Part shown: positions 1-11,960 of the stretch, piece by piece | How positions within the stretch are numbered: position 1 is the stretch's first letter | Layout: every line of letters starts with the position of its first letter | DNA from: Budorcas taxicolor | Taxonomy: Eukaryota > Chordata > Mammalia > Artiodactyla > Bovidae | Direction of reading: 5' to 3' | Assembly: GCF_023091745.1 (NCBI RefSeq) | Contig: NC_068935.1 | Span: forward strand, 57,808,724-57,872,723 | DNA length: 64,000 nucleotides | Translations under genes and position numbers: made by a program | Notes under the pieces: model-generated | What the model was told of the DNA's origin: nothing | Database searches by the model: none | The model's input: the letters and a program-made list of their open reading frames with translations, nothing else

Positions 1-478
1 TATTGGTTTTGCCATACATTGACATGAATCCACCACAGCTGTACATGAGTTCCCAATCCTGAACCCCCTTCCCACCTCCCACCCCATATCATCTCTCTGG
101 ATCATCCCCGTGCACCAGCCCCAAGCATCCTGTATCCTGTATCGAACATAGACTGGCGATTCGTTTCTTACCTGATAGTATACATGTTTCAATGCCATTC
201 TCCCAAATCATCACACCCTCTCCCTCTCCCTCAGAGTCCAAAAGTCCGTTCTATACATCTGTGTCTCTTTTGCTGTCTCGCATACAGGGTCATCATTACC
301 ATCTTTCTAAATTCCATATATATGCATTAGTATACTGTATTGGTGTTTTTCTTTCTGGCTTACTTCACTCTGTATAATCGGCTCCAGTTTCATCCATCTC
401 ATTAGAACTGATTCAAACGTATTCTTTTCAATGGCTGAGTAATACTCCATTGTGTATATGTACCACAGCTTTCTTTTT
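1..478 (-). mobile_element. Ruminant L1 3' end, cut by window edge
   Basis: Antisense copy of the end of L1 ORF2 and its 3' UTR. The complement of the ORF2 terminus, reading GGCTGAGTAATACTCCATTG, is at about 433-452, and the C-rich 3' UTR lies to the left. The L1 3' end is beyond position 1. The 61-codon plus-strand frame at 192-377 is a chance opening inside it. Confidence 0.8.
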
Positions 479-1905
479 TTAACTTTATGAAATCATGCAA
501 TATGTATTCTTTTGTGCATGGCTTCCTTCTGTTGTTTGCAAGATTGATGGCTATTGTTGGTACAGAACATTTCTGTTACCTCAAAAAGCTCCCTGGTACC
601 CTTTTGTCAGTTGAACCCCTCCTTCCCCAGCCCCAGGCAAGAACTCATCTTCTTAGTCTTGCCTTTTGTAGAATTTCATATAAATGGAACAATACGTATG
701 TGCTTTTTTGTCCCATGCTTCTTTTGCTTATCACATTTTTTTCTGAGCTCATTCATGCTGTTGTGTCTATTGTACATTATTTTTTCCCCAATGCTATGTA
801 GTATTCTATATTGTACATATATTGATACTACAGTTTCTTTATCCATTCACCTCTTGATAGCATTTGGTTTGTTTCCAGTTTTTAGCTATTTGAAATGAAA
901 TTGCTATGAACATTTTTATACAAATATCTGTGTGAAAATATGTTTCCATTTCTCTTGGCTAATATTTACTAATGGAATTTCCAAGCTGTGTGATTAGTAT
1001 ATGCTAACTTTTACAAGAAACTAGAAAAGGATTTTTCAAAGTGATTGTACCATTTTCCATTTACAAAATGCAAAGCTTAACAGATCTAGTTGCTCCATGT
1101 CCTTGCCAACACTTGTTATTATCCAACTTTTACATTTTTGCCATTCAAGTGAGTGTGAAGTGATCTGTCTTTGTGTTTTAATTTGTGTTTTCTTGATAAC
1201 GAATGATGGTGGATACATTCTCATGTGTTTTTTTGGCTATTCATATGTCTTCTTTTGTGAAGTCTCTATTTAAATTATTTGCCCATTTTAAAATTTGGTT
1301 CTTTGTCTCATTATTAAATTGTAAGTGTAATTTGTATATTCTGAATATAAGTCCTTTTTCAGATATGTGGTTGGCTAATTTATCATGTAATTTTCTTAGT
1401 GACTCTTTCACAGAGCAAAATTTGATAAGACCCAATGAATCATTTTTTAATATGGTAAATTCTTTTTGTGTCCCATCAAGAAAATGTTTGCCTATCCCCA
1501 ATTTGCACATACTTTTCTAATTTTCTTCTAAATGTTTAAATAAATTAACCTTTTATGTTTAGATGTATATCCATTAAAAGTTAATTTTTATATATGGTAT
1601 ATGATAAGGATTCAGATTTATTTTTCCCCATGTAAATATATAGCTGTAATTGCACCTTTTTTTTTGAAGTCTGTATTATTATCCACTGAATTTCCTTGGC
1701 AACTTTGTTGAAAGTCAATTGTCTAAATGTGTGTGAGGTTATTTCTGGATTTTTTATTCTTTTCCATTGATTTTTTTTTGGTCTGTTCTTATACCAACAC
1801 CACACTTTTATGATTATTCAGTCTTTATAGTGAGTCTTTAAAAGTCTGTCAATATAACTAACTCCTACAATTTTGCTCTTCATTTTAAAATTTTTATTTG
1901 CAAAT
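479..1905 (-). mobile_element. Older L1 (L1M-type) ORF2 3' part, decayed
   Basis: Minus-strand translation gives pieces of the L1 ORF2 C-terminal half in the expected order. A segment at 1805-1581 contains YKNRPKKNQWKRIKNPEI, matching the L1 segment after the RT domain. A segment at 1510-1241 ends in NRDFTKEDI, a typical ORF2 C-terminal motif. Frames shift between segments, so no protein is made. It abuts the younger L1 at 1-478 in the same orientation. Confidence 0.75.
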
Positions 1906-2015
1906 GAACATTATATATATATATTTTTTGTGAATTTTACAAGATATAGATTGATGTAACTACCAATACAATAAATACACAGAACAACGCAACCTAGGGG
2001 CAGCCTAGGGGAAGA

Positions 2016-2555
2016 TCCAGAGAAATTGGATCACTCATATGTTGTTGGTGAGAACATAAAATGGTACAGACATTCTGGAAAAGAGTTTGGCAGTTTCCTT
2101 AAAAACGAAACATGCAACTACCATGCAATCTAGCAAATGCACTCTTGGCATTTATCCCAGAGAAATAAGAACTTATGTCCACACAAAATCTGTACACAAA
2201 TGTTACAGCAATGTTCTTCATGATAGCCTAAAATTGGAAATGATCCAGATGTCCTTCAATAAGTAAATGGTTAAACAAGCTGTGATACATCTATACCATG
2301 AAATACTATTCAGCAATAAAATGAAGAACCATCAGTGCATGCAACAACCTGAATGAATGTCCAGAGTGTTATGCTAAATGAAACCTGACAATCCCATTTA
2401 TGATTAGCTTTCTTATATGTATGATTCCATTTATATAACATTCTTAAAATGACAAAATTATGGAAATAGAGAATAGATTGCTGGTTAACAGGGTGAAGGA
2501 TGGGGAGGGAGAGGTAAGGCTCTAAAAGGGCAACATGAGGGATCCGTGTGGTGAT
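2016..2555 (+). mobile_element. L1 3' fragment
   Basis: Plus-strand copy of the ORF2 end and proximal 3' UTR. It covers the stretch around 2222-2330 that describes the same ORF2 terminus seen inverted in the neighbouring 479-1905 copy, so these are two separate insertions and not one twin-primed element. About 110 bp of AT-rich sequence lies between them. Confidence 0.65.
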
Positions 2556-3270
2556 TTCTTTTGACCTATGGCTATCCAATTTCTCCAGCAGAGTGTGTAT
2601 CATTGCTCCCTTGTATGTAATGTATTTTTTTTTTCCTCCTGACTTTTTTTGAGCCTTTCTCTTACCTTTCATTTCCAGTGGCTTGACTATGATGTGGCTA
2701 GGCATGGTTTTCTTTGTATCTATTCTGTTTGAGGTTCACTGAATTCCTTAGTTCTATAAGTCATAATTTTCCTCAAATGTTGGGCAAATTTGTCCATTAT
2801 TTTTAACATATTTTTCTGCTTCATTCTCATTCCATTCTCTTTCTGAGACTACAATATGCATGTGTATTATACTATTTGGTTTCTCAAGGTCCCTGAGGTT
2901 CTATTTTTTTCTTTCATTTTTTTCCCTGCTCTTCACATTGGATGAATTCTGTTCATTTGTTTTCAAACTTACTGAGTCTGTATTCTGTCTTTTTCAAACT
3001 ACTATTCATCCCACCCAGTGAATTATTCCTTTCCATTATTGTTCTTTTTCAGTTCTCAAGTTTCATTTGGTTATTTTGGATAGTTCACTCCTCCATACTG
3101 TATTTGCCTTTTATTCTTAGGACATATTTTTTTCATACTTGCTTTATTGTCTTTGCTAAACCCAACATCTGGACCGTCTCAAGGTTGATTCCTATTAATT
3201 GCTCTTTTCACAATTCCATGGTTCCTTGTATGTTTAGTAAATTTGTATTGTATGTGTTTGTGTGTGTGTG
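2556..3270. repeat. AT-rich, possibly L1 5'-region-like sequence
   Basis: T-rich sequence without a gene. The part around 2740-3000 resembles 4440-4690 in wording and looks like the T-rich antisense strand of an old L1 5' region, but I cannot assign a subfamily. The 164-codon frame at 2942-3436 runs into a SINE and shows no protein family. Confidence 0.35.
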
Positions 3271-3384
3271 TGCACTCAGTTGTGTCCAACTCTTTATGAT
3301 TCCATGGACTGTGGCCCACCAGGCTCCTCTGTCCATGGAGTTTTCCAGGGAAGAATACTGGAATGGGTTGTCATTTTCTACTCC
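3271..3384 (-). mobile_element. Bov-tA SINE, partial
   Basis: Antisense of the BovB-derived 3' part of Bov-tA, with the diagnostic block complementary to a SINE segment around CCCACCAGGCTCCTCTGTCC. The tRNA-like head is missing, and a short (TG)n run precedes it. Confidence 0.85.
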
Positions 3385-3469
3385 TTTTATTATATACTTA
3401 ACATCAGAAATGATATCTTCCCCTGCCTATTTATAGCCCAGAATCAGCCAAAGACTTTCAAGGGATCCC

Positions 3470-3872
3470 ACATGGACTCTTTCTTATATGTTAAATTGTG
3501 TTCTTTCCAAGTTTGTATGTTGAAGTCTAAACCACCAGTACCTCTGTGTGTCATCATATTTAGAGATAGGATCTTTACAGAAGTGATCAAATTTAAGTGA
3601 GGTCATGAAGGTGGGCCCTCATCCAGTACAACTGGTGTCCTTACAAGAGGAAGAAATTGGGATGCAGAAATATCTGTTGATGGAAGGTGATGTGAAGAGA
3701 CATAAGGATAAGATGTCCATCTACAAGCCCAGGAGAGAGGCCTGGAACAGATCCTGCCCTCATAGTTCTCAGAAAGGACCAACTCTGCCTACACCTTCAT
3801 TGTAGATTTCTCACCCCCTGAGCTGTGAAACATTCTATTGGTTTAAGCCACCCAGTCTGTGGTAGTTTACTC
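3470..3872 (+). mobile_element. MaLR-type LTR (MLT1-like)
   Basis: Shows the ordered landmarks of this family. There is a leading TATGTTGAAGTCTAAACC (3517-3534), a central GAGGTCAT block, a GTCCTTACAAGAGGAAG block, and an end like the family GTTTAAGCCACCCAGT (3842-3857). No internal region is beside it, so it is a solo LTR. The 66-codon frame at 3605-3805 is chance. Confidence 0.8.
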
Positions 3873-4879
3873 TGACATCTCTATCAAACTGATAAATGGA
3901 CTTTCTGTGCTTCCTCCCACTTGTCGCTCTCCTCTTCAGGATCCTATCCCAAAGATCACAAGCATTTTAGCTTCCTTTAACTCTGATCTCTGCTTCCTCC
4001 CCTTAGTAGGACCACCATTCTCTGCTGGGATTCCAGCTTGCTTCTCTGCAGTTTGGGGATTTTCCCCACGAAGAGAACTGGAGTGGTTGTGTAGCTCATC
4101 CTTTGCCCTCAGGGACTGAAATCTTGTGCTGTTGTCTAGGGTCTAATGTTAAATCCAAAATGTCTGAAGGCAATTGCCTTTTATATTTTGTCCAATTTAC
4201 AGTTGTTTACTGTGAAGAGGGCTCCTCTGCTACCTAATTGGTTGCACTTCTAGAAGTGAAAGTTCTCCAGATATTTTCATCTATGACTGTGGCCGCTTCT
4301 TCCAGTACTATTGCATCATTTCAAAGTAAATCCCAAACATCATATAATTTAATTCTAACTGTGTTTGATATTTTCTGTTTGTCTTTTATTTCAGCAGTTT
4401 TACTGAGATATGCCTCAGTATACCAACTCTGTTTAGGTCTGTAGGCTTTTTGAATCTGGTTTGGTGCCTTTTATAAGTTTTGGAAAATCTTTAACCACTA
4501 ACTCTTCAGCTATTTCTTCTGCTCCCATTTTCTGCTTTTCCTTTTTCTTCCTTTGACACCCGTTACATATATGTGAGATCTTCTCATTCTGTCCTCTGTG
4601 TCACTTTTAGTTCGTTTTTCTGTGCATATTCTATTTTCTTATTTTCCAGTTCATTCATTCTTTCTTCAAAAAATCATCCAGATTTAGTTTCTGTTACTTT
4701 AAGGTAAGAGCCCTGAATGATAGAGGACCATAAATCCTTGTTGAGAACTTGAATGGATATATATCCTTTCCTATTCTCTCCACAACCTAGTCATCCTTTG
4801 AAGTCCAACACAAATCTCTCTTCTAAGAACCACAGTCTAAGTACTCCATTCATCCTAACCACATTTCTTGCATATTTGT
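3873..4879. other. Unassigned AT-rich stretch
   Basis: No gene seen. The part at 4380-4700 is again T-rich and similar in style to 2740-3000, possibly old L1 sequence. The rest is unrecognised. Confidence 0.4.
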
Positions 4880-4936
4880 TTTGAGCCAAGCACTGTGCTA
4901 AGTGCTGAGAATGTAGAAATAAATTGGACCTTGTTC
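4880..4936 (-). mobile_element. L2 fragment
   Basis: Contains AGCCAAGCACTGTGCTAAGT, the complement of the L2 3' end motif, followed by a GAGAATGTAGAAATAAA block. It is short and eroded. Confidence 0.5.
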
Positions 4937-6420
4937 ATTTGCTCAGAGAGTTCCTATTATAATGATAAATGGACTATCAAAAAGAAATGCGATAAGGGCT
5001 GTATTAGAGGCTTGCTGAATCCCAGGCTGCCTGACCTTGATGGGAAAATCAGAGTTGAAACGTTGAGGCTTCCACTTTTGATAGTGGAGGATTTCTCCCA
5101 CTGAAGAGAAATAAAAAACCTAGTTAAAAGTTTAAAGAACAATTTCTCTAAAATATTAAAGATCTAATAAGATAATAGGGATTGTTGGGGTAAGATCTGA
5201 AAGAACACAGAATCAGAAGAATGAGTGGAACATGTGGGGCCTTTAGATAAAGGAGTTTATAGGAAGGATATTGAGTAGCTCACAGAATTGCTGGGGGGAT
5301 TAGAGAACCTGGCTTGCTGACCATGTGGCTAGATCCACAGAAAAAATCATGGTCCAGAATTAGTCTAATAAGGACACCTTTGTTGGCACCCCTGAGCAGC
5401 AGACCTTGTAGCTTGTCTGCTAGCATCAGTTGCTCCAGGAATTGAGATGTTGTGGCAGATCCTTTGCTGGCCCTGCTTCTCTTCAACATTGGCACTGACC
5501 CCAGATCTAATGGCCTAAGCCTAAGTCATACACCTGCTCTAGCTCCGACAGGAAGCTAGGAGAGTAATTGGTGCTTTCAACTTCCTCAGACCTGGGAATG
5601 GAGTTAAGATGTTTGGCAGGGAAAAAGAGCTGGATAACTCCTACAGGCCCACACCAGGATTGTGTGGTCTTGGTGCACTTGGCCCATCTATGCCTATCTG
5701 GCTGGCAGGCCAAACGTGGGCATTGGCATGGACGGGGGCCGCTGCTTATGCCTATGTCCTCCCATGCCATCCAGGAGGACCTGTTCTCTCATGTTTGGGC
5801 CTCATATGGAGAGGCTGTCCTCATTAGTCCCCATGTCCCCGCCACGTGTCTTGCCATATCTGAATATCTGTGTGCCCCTTGGGGTTAGGAAGCCAACTTG
5901 CCTCAAGACTTAAATGCAGAGCTCCTTGCCCCTAGTATGAATCCCAGCTCACATCCTTGCTGGTGTGCCTTACCACTGGCAGTGCCTTCCTAGGGTTTCT
6001 CCCCAGTGTCTAGGGCTGAAGCCAGGAGCTTCTCATGTAGAACACCAAGTCCCAGAGCAGTTGTCTTGTGAAGGCTTGGAAGGCTGCAGCACAGGGCAGA
6101 CACTCAAAATCCTCTGTTCCTTACACAGCAATGATCACAGCCAACTCTGGGGCTTTGGTGTTTATGTGATGTTTATGTCATTATCTGGTTTCTTGGCATT
6201 CAGAATCCTCATTAATATACATTTGTGTCTCCCCGTGGAAATAAAGAAGTGTGTTTGTGTATGTCCTCACATTTCTTTATTTAGCCTGGCACCTGCCTTC
6301 CTCCCCAGCATGTTAGTTTAGCACCCGTGCTGTTTCCTTGCAAATCTCCAGAGCTTACAATGCTTGGAGGAAATGATTTGTTCCTCTCTAGGAAGATTTC
6401 CCTCTGTCCCCTTAACTATC
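4937..6420. other. Unassigned sequence
   Basis: No repeat family or exon recognised. The part at 5507-5913 is open in several frames on both strands, but the frames share no family motif, signal peptide or splice context that I can see, so I treat them as chance openings in a stop-poor stretch. Confidence 0.5.
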
Positions 6421-6428
6421 CTCTAGGG

Positions 6429-6621
6429 CAGGAGTCCCCAAATTCCAGGATCTAACGCCTAATGATCTGAGGGGAACTAATGTTATAATAATAAAAATGA
6501 AGTGCACAATCAGTGTGTTGTCCGAAACCACCGCCCCCCCGCCCCCCGCCACCCCCGGTCTATGGAAAAAATTGTCTTCCATGAAACTGGTCCCTGGTGC
6601 CAAAAAGGTTGGCGAATCCTG
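6429..6621 (-). mobile_element. MER1-like hAT (Charlie) element, non-autonomous
   Basis: Terminal inverted repeats are visible: CAGGAGTCCCCAAATTCC at the left and the complement of CAGGATTCGCCAACC at the right. Flanking 8-bp target duplications are CTCTAGGG (6421-6428) and GTCTGGGG (6622-6629), 6 of 8 identical, as expected for hAT. A C-rich run near 6533-6557 is internal. Confidence 0.8.
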
Positions 6622-6629
6622 GTCTGGGG

Positions 6630-7502
6630 CTGAGTTCTTACAGGTTGGTGAGCTATGCCAACGGCTCCAGCAGGTGGGGCCACTGAGCACCCCTCCCCTG
6701 GGCAGAGGTAGTGTCCCAGGCCAGAAAGACTGCTGCTTCCATTGACTCTCTTCTGTCAAGCCCTGAAAGTTTTCAAGGCTGACTCATTGCCAGGATTCCT
6801 GTCACCTGCAATGGGCCAGCTCTAGGCAAGAGGGAAGGTGTCACCGGAGCATTCCTGGGTGATTGCTGCTCACCAGCCCCTAAGAGAGTTTCAGGAGGAA
6901 CTGAGACCACTTCTAAATAACCTCTGGGAGCTAGGCCCCGAGCCAGGGTACTTCCTGCATGGATTACTGGCCCACCTACTGGGTGCTGGGCATTTGGGGT
7001 CATTCCTCACAAGCATCTCCTAGGGGAATGAGGGCAAGTTGTCAACCTGGCCACTTGTTCCAGTCATCATCTCTGGAGGCCACCCAGACAGGACAGCATT
7101 GAGGGGTTGTACCCAGCCAGGTCACAGAGTCAGCCAGACCTGCAGCTTCCAGCTTCCCCACCATCTCTCAGCCCAACGTCCTCATCTAGAGAATGTCAGG
7201 GCTCCATGAGGGCATCCACCAAGCCCCACGCTAGGCTGCCGCTTGTTCCACAGGCACGCAGCACCCACCTTTCACTGTCTGCACCTGCTCAGGTCTGATA
7301 GGGGCTTAAGCGATATTGTGAATACAGAAGTGCCCATGCGTCTAGAGAGCAGTGTGGAAAGGTGGGGTGTGTTTTCATTATGCATCTGCGTCCACGTCAG
7401 ATAGAAATAGGAAGCTGGTTTAAACCTACTAATGTTTTGCACACATGGGGCTGGCATGGCTCTGCTTCTCTGGGAAACGTGTCTGTCTGTGTTTCAGGCC
7501 TG
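6630..7502. other. Unassigned sequence
   Basis: Moderately GC-rich. Nothing recognised on either strand. Confidence 0.5.
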
Positions 7503-7722
7503 GTGAAGGTGAAAGTGAAAGTGTGGGTTGCTCAGTCATGTCTGACTGTTTGTGACCCCATGGACTGTAGCCTGCCAGGCTCCTCTGTCCTTGGGATTCT
7601 CCAGGCAAGAATTCTGGAGTGCATTGCTGTGCCCTCCTCCAGAGGATCTTCCTGACCAGAGATGGAACCTGGGTCTCCTGCACTGCGGGCAGATTCTTTG
7701 CTGTTCATGTCACCTAAAGGGG
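7503..7722 (-). mobile_element. Bov-tA SINE
   Basis: Antisense near-full unit. It has a GTGAAAGTGAAAGTG tail on the left, the BovB-derived middle, and a degraded tRNA-like head at 7640-7720. Confidence 0.85.
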
Positions 7723-7798
7723 ATTTGTTAATTTATTTTTAATTTGAGAATATTTGCTTTGCAATATTGTGATGGTTTTCCTATACGGCAGATGTGGG
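7723..7798 (-). mobile_element. Ruminant L1 3' tail, very short
   Basis: Antisense of the last about 75 bp of a ruminant L1 3' UTR (TTTGCTTTGCAATATTGTGA and neighbours). The same tail occurs in plus orientation at 63588-63757. Confidence 0.65.
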
Positions 7799-7825
7799 GT
7801 ATGTGTGTGTGTGCATGCGTATATG

Positions 7826-8270
7826 TATTAGTTTACTGGGGCTACTGTAATACAAACTGGGAGGTTTAAACCACAGAAATTTATTCTCTCCTGGTTCTGG
7901 TAGCTCAAAGTCTGAGTTCAAGGTGTGGGCAGGGTTAGTTCCTTCAAAGGCTGAGAGGGAGAACGTGTCCCAGGCTTCTCTCCCAGCTTCCGGTGGTTTA
8001 CTGGCCACCTTGTGTGTTTCTTGGCTGTAGAAGCATCACCCTATCTGTCTTCATCTTCCCATGTGGTTCTCTGTGTGTGTGTGTCCACGTTTCCCCTTTT
8101 TATAAGGACACCAGTCATGGTGGATGAGGGACCATCCTGCTCCAGTATGATGTTTCATGTTCACTTGTTACATCTGTGTGACCCTATTTCCAAAGATGGT
8201 TCCATTCTGAGGTCCTGGGGGTCAGGACTCCACTATGAATTTTAGGGGAATACCATTCAACCCCAAACAG
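7826..8270 (-). mobile_element. MaLR-type LTR (MLT1-like)
   Basis: Antisense landmarks: TTAGTTTACTGGGGCTACTG at the left, AGAAATTTATTCTCTC, TATAAGGACACCAGTCATG, and a closing GGGGAATACCATTCAACCCC. Solo LTR. Confidence 0.8.
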
Positions 8271-8274
8271 TATA

Positions 8275-9237
8275 CATGTATTTTTTGATGAAGTGCTGAA
8301 TTTAAATATACCTGAGTTCCAAGCCATTGTAGCCTGTCTACTCTCCCAATGCCTTGGTGTTTCCTTATCCGCTGTGACCCAGCCCTGGCACAGGTGGGAG
8401 GAAGCCTGGGCTCCATTCAGGGTCCAGGTGGCTGAGGCGGGTGAAGAGCAGAGAATTGCCAAGCCTTGTAGCCCAGCACGCCTGCCTGCCTACAACAGGA
8501 CGGGGCTTCCAACACTCTTGGAACTAAGTTCATTGTCTTCCCTGCAGGGCCAGCAGCCTCCTTCTCTGTGCTGCTGCTGCCTGGCCAGCTGCTGAAGCAC
8601 GGCTTTTCAGCTCCTTGACCTCTGCAGCCCTGCTGGAACTGGCCTGTCACAGGCCTGCACTAAAAGTATTCCAGCCGGAGACAGAAAGTGGAACCAAGCT
8701 GCTTCAGAGGTCTACAGCATGGGTGGCCCCAGGGCAGGCCTGGATCTGCATGCCCATGGCATCTCTGATGTGGAGCCTTTGGGCATGCATGGGCCTTCCT
8801 TTCCTTTGTATGGCCCCACCTTGGGGCAGGCTTAGCAGTGATGCAATACGGCCTTCCAAACCCCTGCCATCCCTGGTCAGTTCTGAATCCAGAAAATTTC
8901 GTATTGACAATATTGGTCAGAATCTGGCCCCGTGGTCCCTGTGTTCCGGATGCCAGGAAGATAAGAGCCAAGTGTATTTTGATCTCAATGACCTCAAACC
9001 CAGGGCTCAGTGAAACGACTCCTTTCTCTGAATGTTTCTGACTGCTTTCTTAATGGCTTAGTCCCACTGCCCTCTTTAATCTGTGTCTTCATTGTAAGCC
9101 ACCTCAGATCTTCACAGAAATATTAAAAATAATAGTGTTTCTCTTACTGCAACGTTGGTGGGAAAAAGGTATTTCTTTAACTTGTAAGTTAGGTGGATGA
9201 GCTGGCTGGAGAGTCGTCACAGGACATGGCCAGTCTG
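8275..9237. other. Unassigned sequence
   Basis: No exon or repeat recognised. The 132-codon plus frame at 8615-9013 overlaps opposite-strand frames and has no recognisable domain. Confidence 0.5.
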
Positions 9238-9425
9238 ATGGAAAGGGCCCTAGGAATTGAGTCTAAAGATTTAGGTTTGATTCCTGGCTTGACCATTGAC
9301 TAGCTATATAAAATCAAGCAAATCGCTGTTTTGCCCCAAACCTCAATTTTATGATCTGTCAAATGGAATAATAATCTTGCTCTTCCCACTTCAAGAGGCT
9401 TTTGTGGATCCAGATAAGATTTTTT
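9238..9425 (+). mobile_element. MIR SINE
   Basis: Sense MIR: a degraded tRNA-like GGTTTGATTCCTGG, then GACTAGCTATATAAAATC and CTCAATTTTATGATCTGTC core blocks. Confidence 0.75.
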
Positions 9426-9435
9426 TTTTTAAAGA

Positions 9436-9660
9436 AATAGCTAGTGCTTTTATAGTCCATAGTGCGAGGCAGACACTGTTCTAAACACGGTATATATATT
9501 ATTTCCTTGAACCGTGACAACAAACCTAAGGAAATAGGTTCTATTATCATCCCCATGAGGCTCAGAGCTTAAGAGACTTGCCCCGGCTCACATGATGAGT
9601 AAGTTTTCAGCTCCAGGGGTCTGGCTCCCAATCACTAGCTCTTGTCCACTAGTTCTAGTG
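9436..9660 (-). mobile_element. MIR SINE, opposite orientation
   Basis: Antisense MIR: AGACACTGTTCTAAACACGG, then TATTATCATCCCCATGAGGC and the ACTTGCCCCGGCTCACATG core. It faces the plus-strand MIR at 9238-9425. Confidence 0.75.
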
Positions 9661-11319
9661 CCTGCCTCTCGTTGGAGGAGTGAAAATTCAAGAGATGGTG
9701 AAAAGTTTTCTAAATCTTGAGGCACAACCCAAATTCAAAGGATGCTGCCTGTATTAATTTGTTCTGGGACTCGGCTTATCCATCACAAAGGGGCAGAGTT
9801 TAGCCTTAAGGTCCCTTAGCATCTCTGACAAGCTCTCATGTTTATATGTCTTGCGGAATATGCAAAAACCAGATACACAAATGTGTTCTTTATCCTACTT
9901 CTTAAATGATCATATTTGTTACCAGGGTAAAGTGATACTCATGTTAGAAGTTGGAACGCTGTGTGTATTTTTGGCTGCGTGATTTGATCATGAGACAAAA
10001 ATCAAAAAATAGCTTGGCACCAACCAGAACATTCTAGATGTGTGTGAGGCCCATTCCCCAGCGACCTATCAAAGTCTTGGCTCTCTCAGCCCATAAAAGC
10101 ATGTGTTGCTACCAGAGAATAAGAGCTCATGCCATCTCAGGGTCGTGCCAAGCCTCTTGTGGATACCAGCTCCTGTGGGCTTGCTGGGGGGAGTGCAGTG
10201 CTGCCCATGAATGACTTCCCCCCAGGCAGGAGCGTAAAGGAGATGTCACTTCGTTCCCCACAAGGGCCTGTCAACTTCTCAATGGGAGTGCCTGTGAGGA
10301 GTGCTCATTTTAAAAAAAAATGGCCTTTTTAGGAAACGGAATGAGGTTAAAGGCCCTTGGGGTTCATCCTCAGTATTTTCTAGAGGCTCAAGCCCTTCCA
10401 GGCTCCCAAACCCCCCAGCCTCCCCATCACTTAAGCTGAGGCCTCTTCAGCTCCACCCACAGTCTGCTCTCTGTACACCTGCCCAGGCTCTCAAACCCTC
10501 TTCCCTGTCACTTGCAACCAGGACTGACAGGTGGCCAGATGGGGCTCCCGGTCACGAGGCCCTGGGGCCAACCAGCAACCCACTGCTCAGGAAGTCAGCA
10601 CGCAGGAGGCAGAGGTTTGGGCGCTGTGGAATGGCAGAGAGCCTCGGATAGGAGACAGGGCAGGAGAGGGAGGCAGACACCTAGCCTAGGACCCAGTTCT
10701 TGAGCTTGCTCCTTGCCCTGGCTTCCCTGACTGCCAAGACACTCGGTTCATGCTTTCGGGCCCTCAAGTCTCCCTGCAGGGCCTGGTCTCCTGGGACCCC
10801 ACCTCTAACCCTGCCTGTACCTGTGCCTCCAAGGAGCACGACCCTAGAGTTATCTCCTCCCAAGGCAAGTTCTCTGGAATGTCCATAGGAGCCAGGGCTA
10901 CAGGGTGCATTCGGTTTGCCCCTGGAGCTGCAGCCCAGCTCAGGTACAGGAACCAGATGCCCTTGGTCCCCCTTGGTGTGAGCTTGGCCCTAAATGTCAC
11001 AAGAGGAACCCTGCGGTCCTAGTGACAACTCAGGCCCTTCCTTCAGTAAGTGGAAGTTGCAGTCAGCAGTGACCTAGGGGCTCCCCAGGGTCACTTTTCT
11101 GCCAACAGTGGCTCGGCTGTGACAGTGTCCTCCTGAGGTGTCCAGGCAGCCACCAAGGTGGGCTCCGCTTGGCTTTTCTCCCCTGGGAGTTTCCCAGGGC
11201 TCTCAATTCCCAGGGCATCTCCTCCAGCAGCCCCATAGAATGAGCCACTCAAACCTCTTCCTGATTTTCTGTTGTCTGTATTGTTCAGGTCAGCTCGCCC
11301 TGTATTACTCCCTCACTCA
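9661..11319. other. Unassigned sequence
   Basis: No repeat or exon recognised. Short frames at 10129-11022 overlap on both strands and look like chance. Confidence 0.5.
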
Positions 11320-11575
11320 GATGATTCCACGGCCCCTGCACCCCAGAGGCTGGAGTCCAGGTGCACCTTCCAAGGCCCTCTGTGATCTGTGTTCAGCCTG
11401 CGTGCCCAGCCTGCCCTCTCTTGAGGTTACCTGCTCCCCTGCCTACTTGAGACTCCTTAGTCACATCTCTGAACCACCGTGGCCAATCTGTGCTTCCCTT
11501 CCAAGGTCTGATTCAGCCTATGCTTCTCTTATGCTCAGAAGCTGTGCTTTCTAGTGAGGCCCTCATTGATCCAGG
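11320..11575 (+). mobile_element. L2 LINE fragment
   Basis: Contains AAGGCCCTCTGTGATCTG, matching the L2 3' portion, followed by a CTGCCTACTTGAGACTCC stretch and ending in TGAGGCCCTCATTGATCC, matching the family AGAGAGGCCTTCCCTGACC region. Non-coding relic. Confidence 0.65.
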
Positions 11576-11582
11576 TGTGAAC

Positions 11583-11960
11583 TAGGTGCTTTATATGTAA
11601 CTTTTTATCTGACCAGTTCCCCGCGTAAGCCCTAAAACATGAAGACAGTTCAGTTCAGTTCAGTCAGTCGTATCTGACTCTTTGTGACCCCATGGACTGC
11701 AGCACACCAGGCTTCCCTGTCCATCACCAACTCCAGGAGCTTACTTAAACTCATGTCCATTGAGTCGGTGATGCCATCCAACCATCTCATCCTCTGTCGT
11801 CTCCTTCTCCTCCTACCTTCAATTTTTCCCAGCATCTTGTTTTCTGAACAAACTGAGGCCCAGAAAGTTCAGCTGCACACCTGCAGCTAACACAGGGCCA
11901 CGCTGAGATTCATATTCAGATCTATCTGACCCTCCATCCCCTCTTCTTTCCACTTTGCAC
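11583..11960 (-). mobile_element. MIR split by BovB
   Basis: The left part (11583-11648) has AGGTGCTTTATATGTAAC. The right part (11845-11960) has AACTGAGGCCCAGAAAG and following MIR core, both antisense. The BovB end at 11649-11840 separates them. Confidence 0.55.
11649..11840 (-). mobile_element. BovB LINE 3' end
   Basis: Starts with the antisense tail AGTTCAGTTCAGTTCAGTCA and runs through the CCATCACCAACTCCAGGAGC block. It is strongly 5'-truncated, and its antisense frame is a relic of the BovB C-terminal coding end. Confidence 0.85.

Noticed and set aside
479..2555. Single twin-primed L1 insertion
   Set aside because: Both arms cover the same ORF2 terminus, which twin priming would not produce.
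2942..3436. 164-codon frame
   Set aside because: Its C-terminal part is a Bov-tA SINE and the rest is T-rich sequence giving Phe/Leu/Ser runs.
5507..5913. Four overlapping open frames on both strands
   Set aside because: Openness in several frames points to stop-poor composition, not to coding. No motif seen.
6533..6557. C-rich run as a G-quadruplex or CpG feature
   Set aside because: It is internal to a MER1-like element and short. No CpG island around it.
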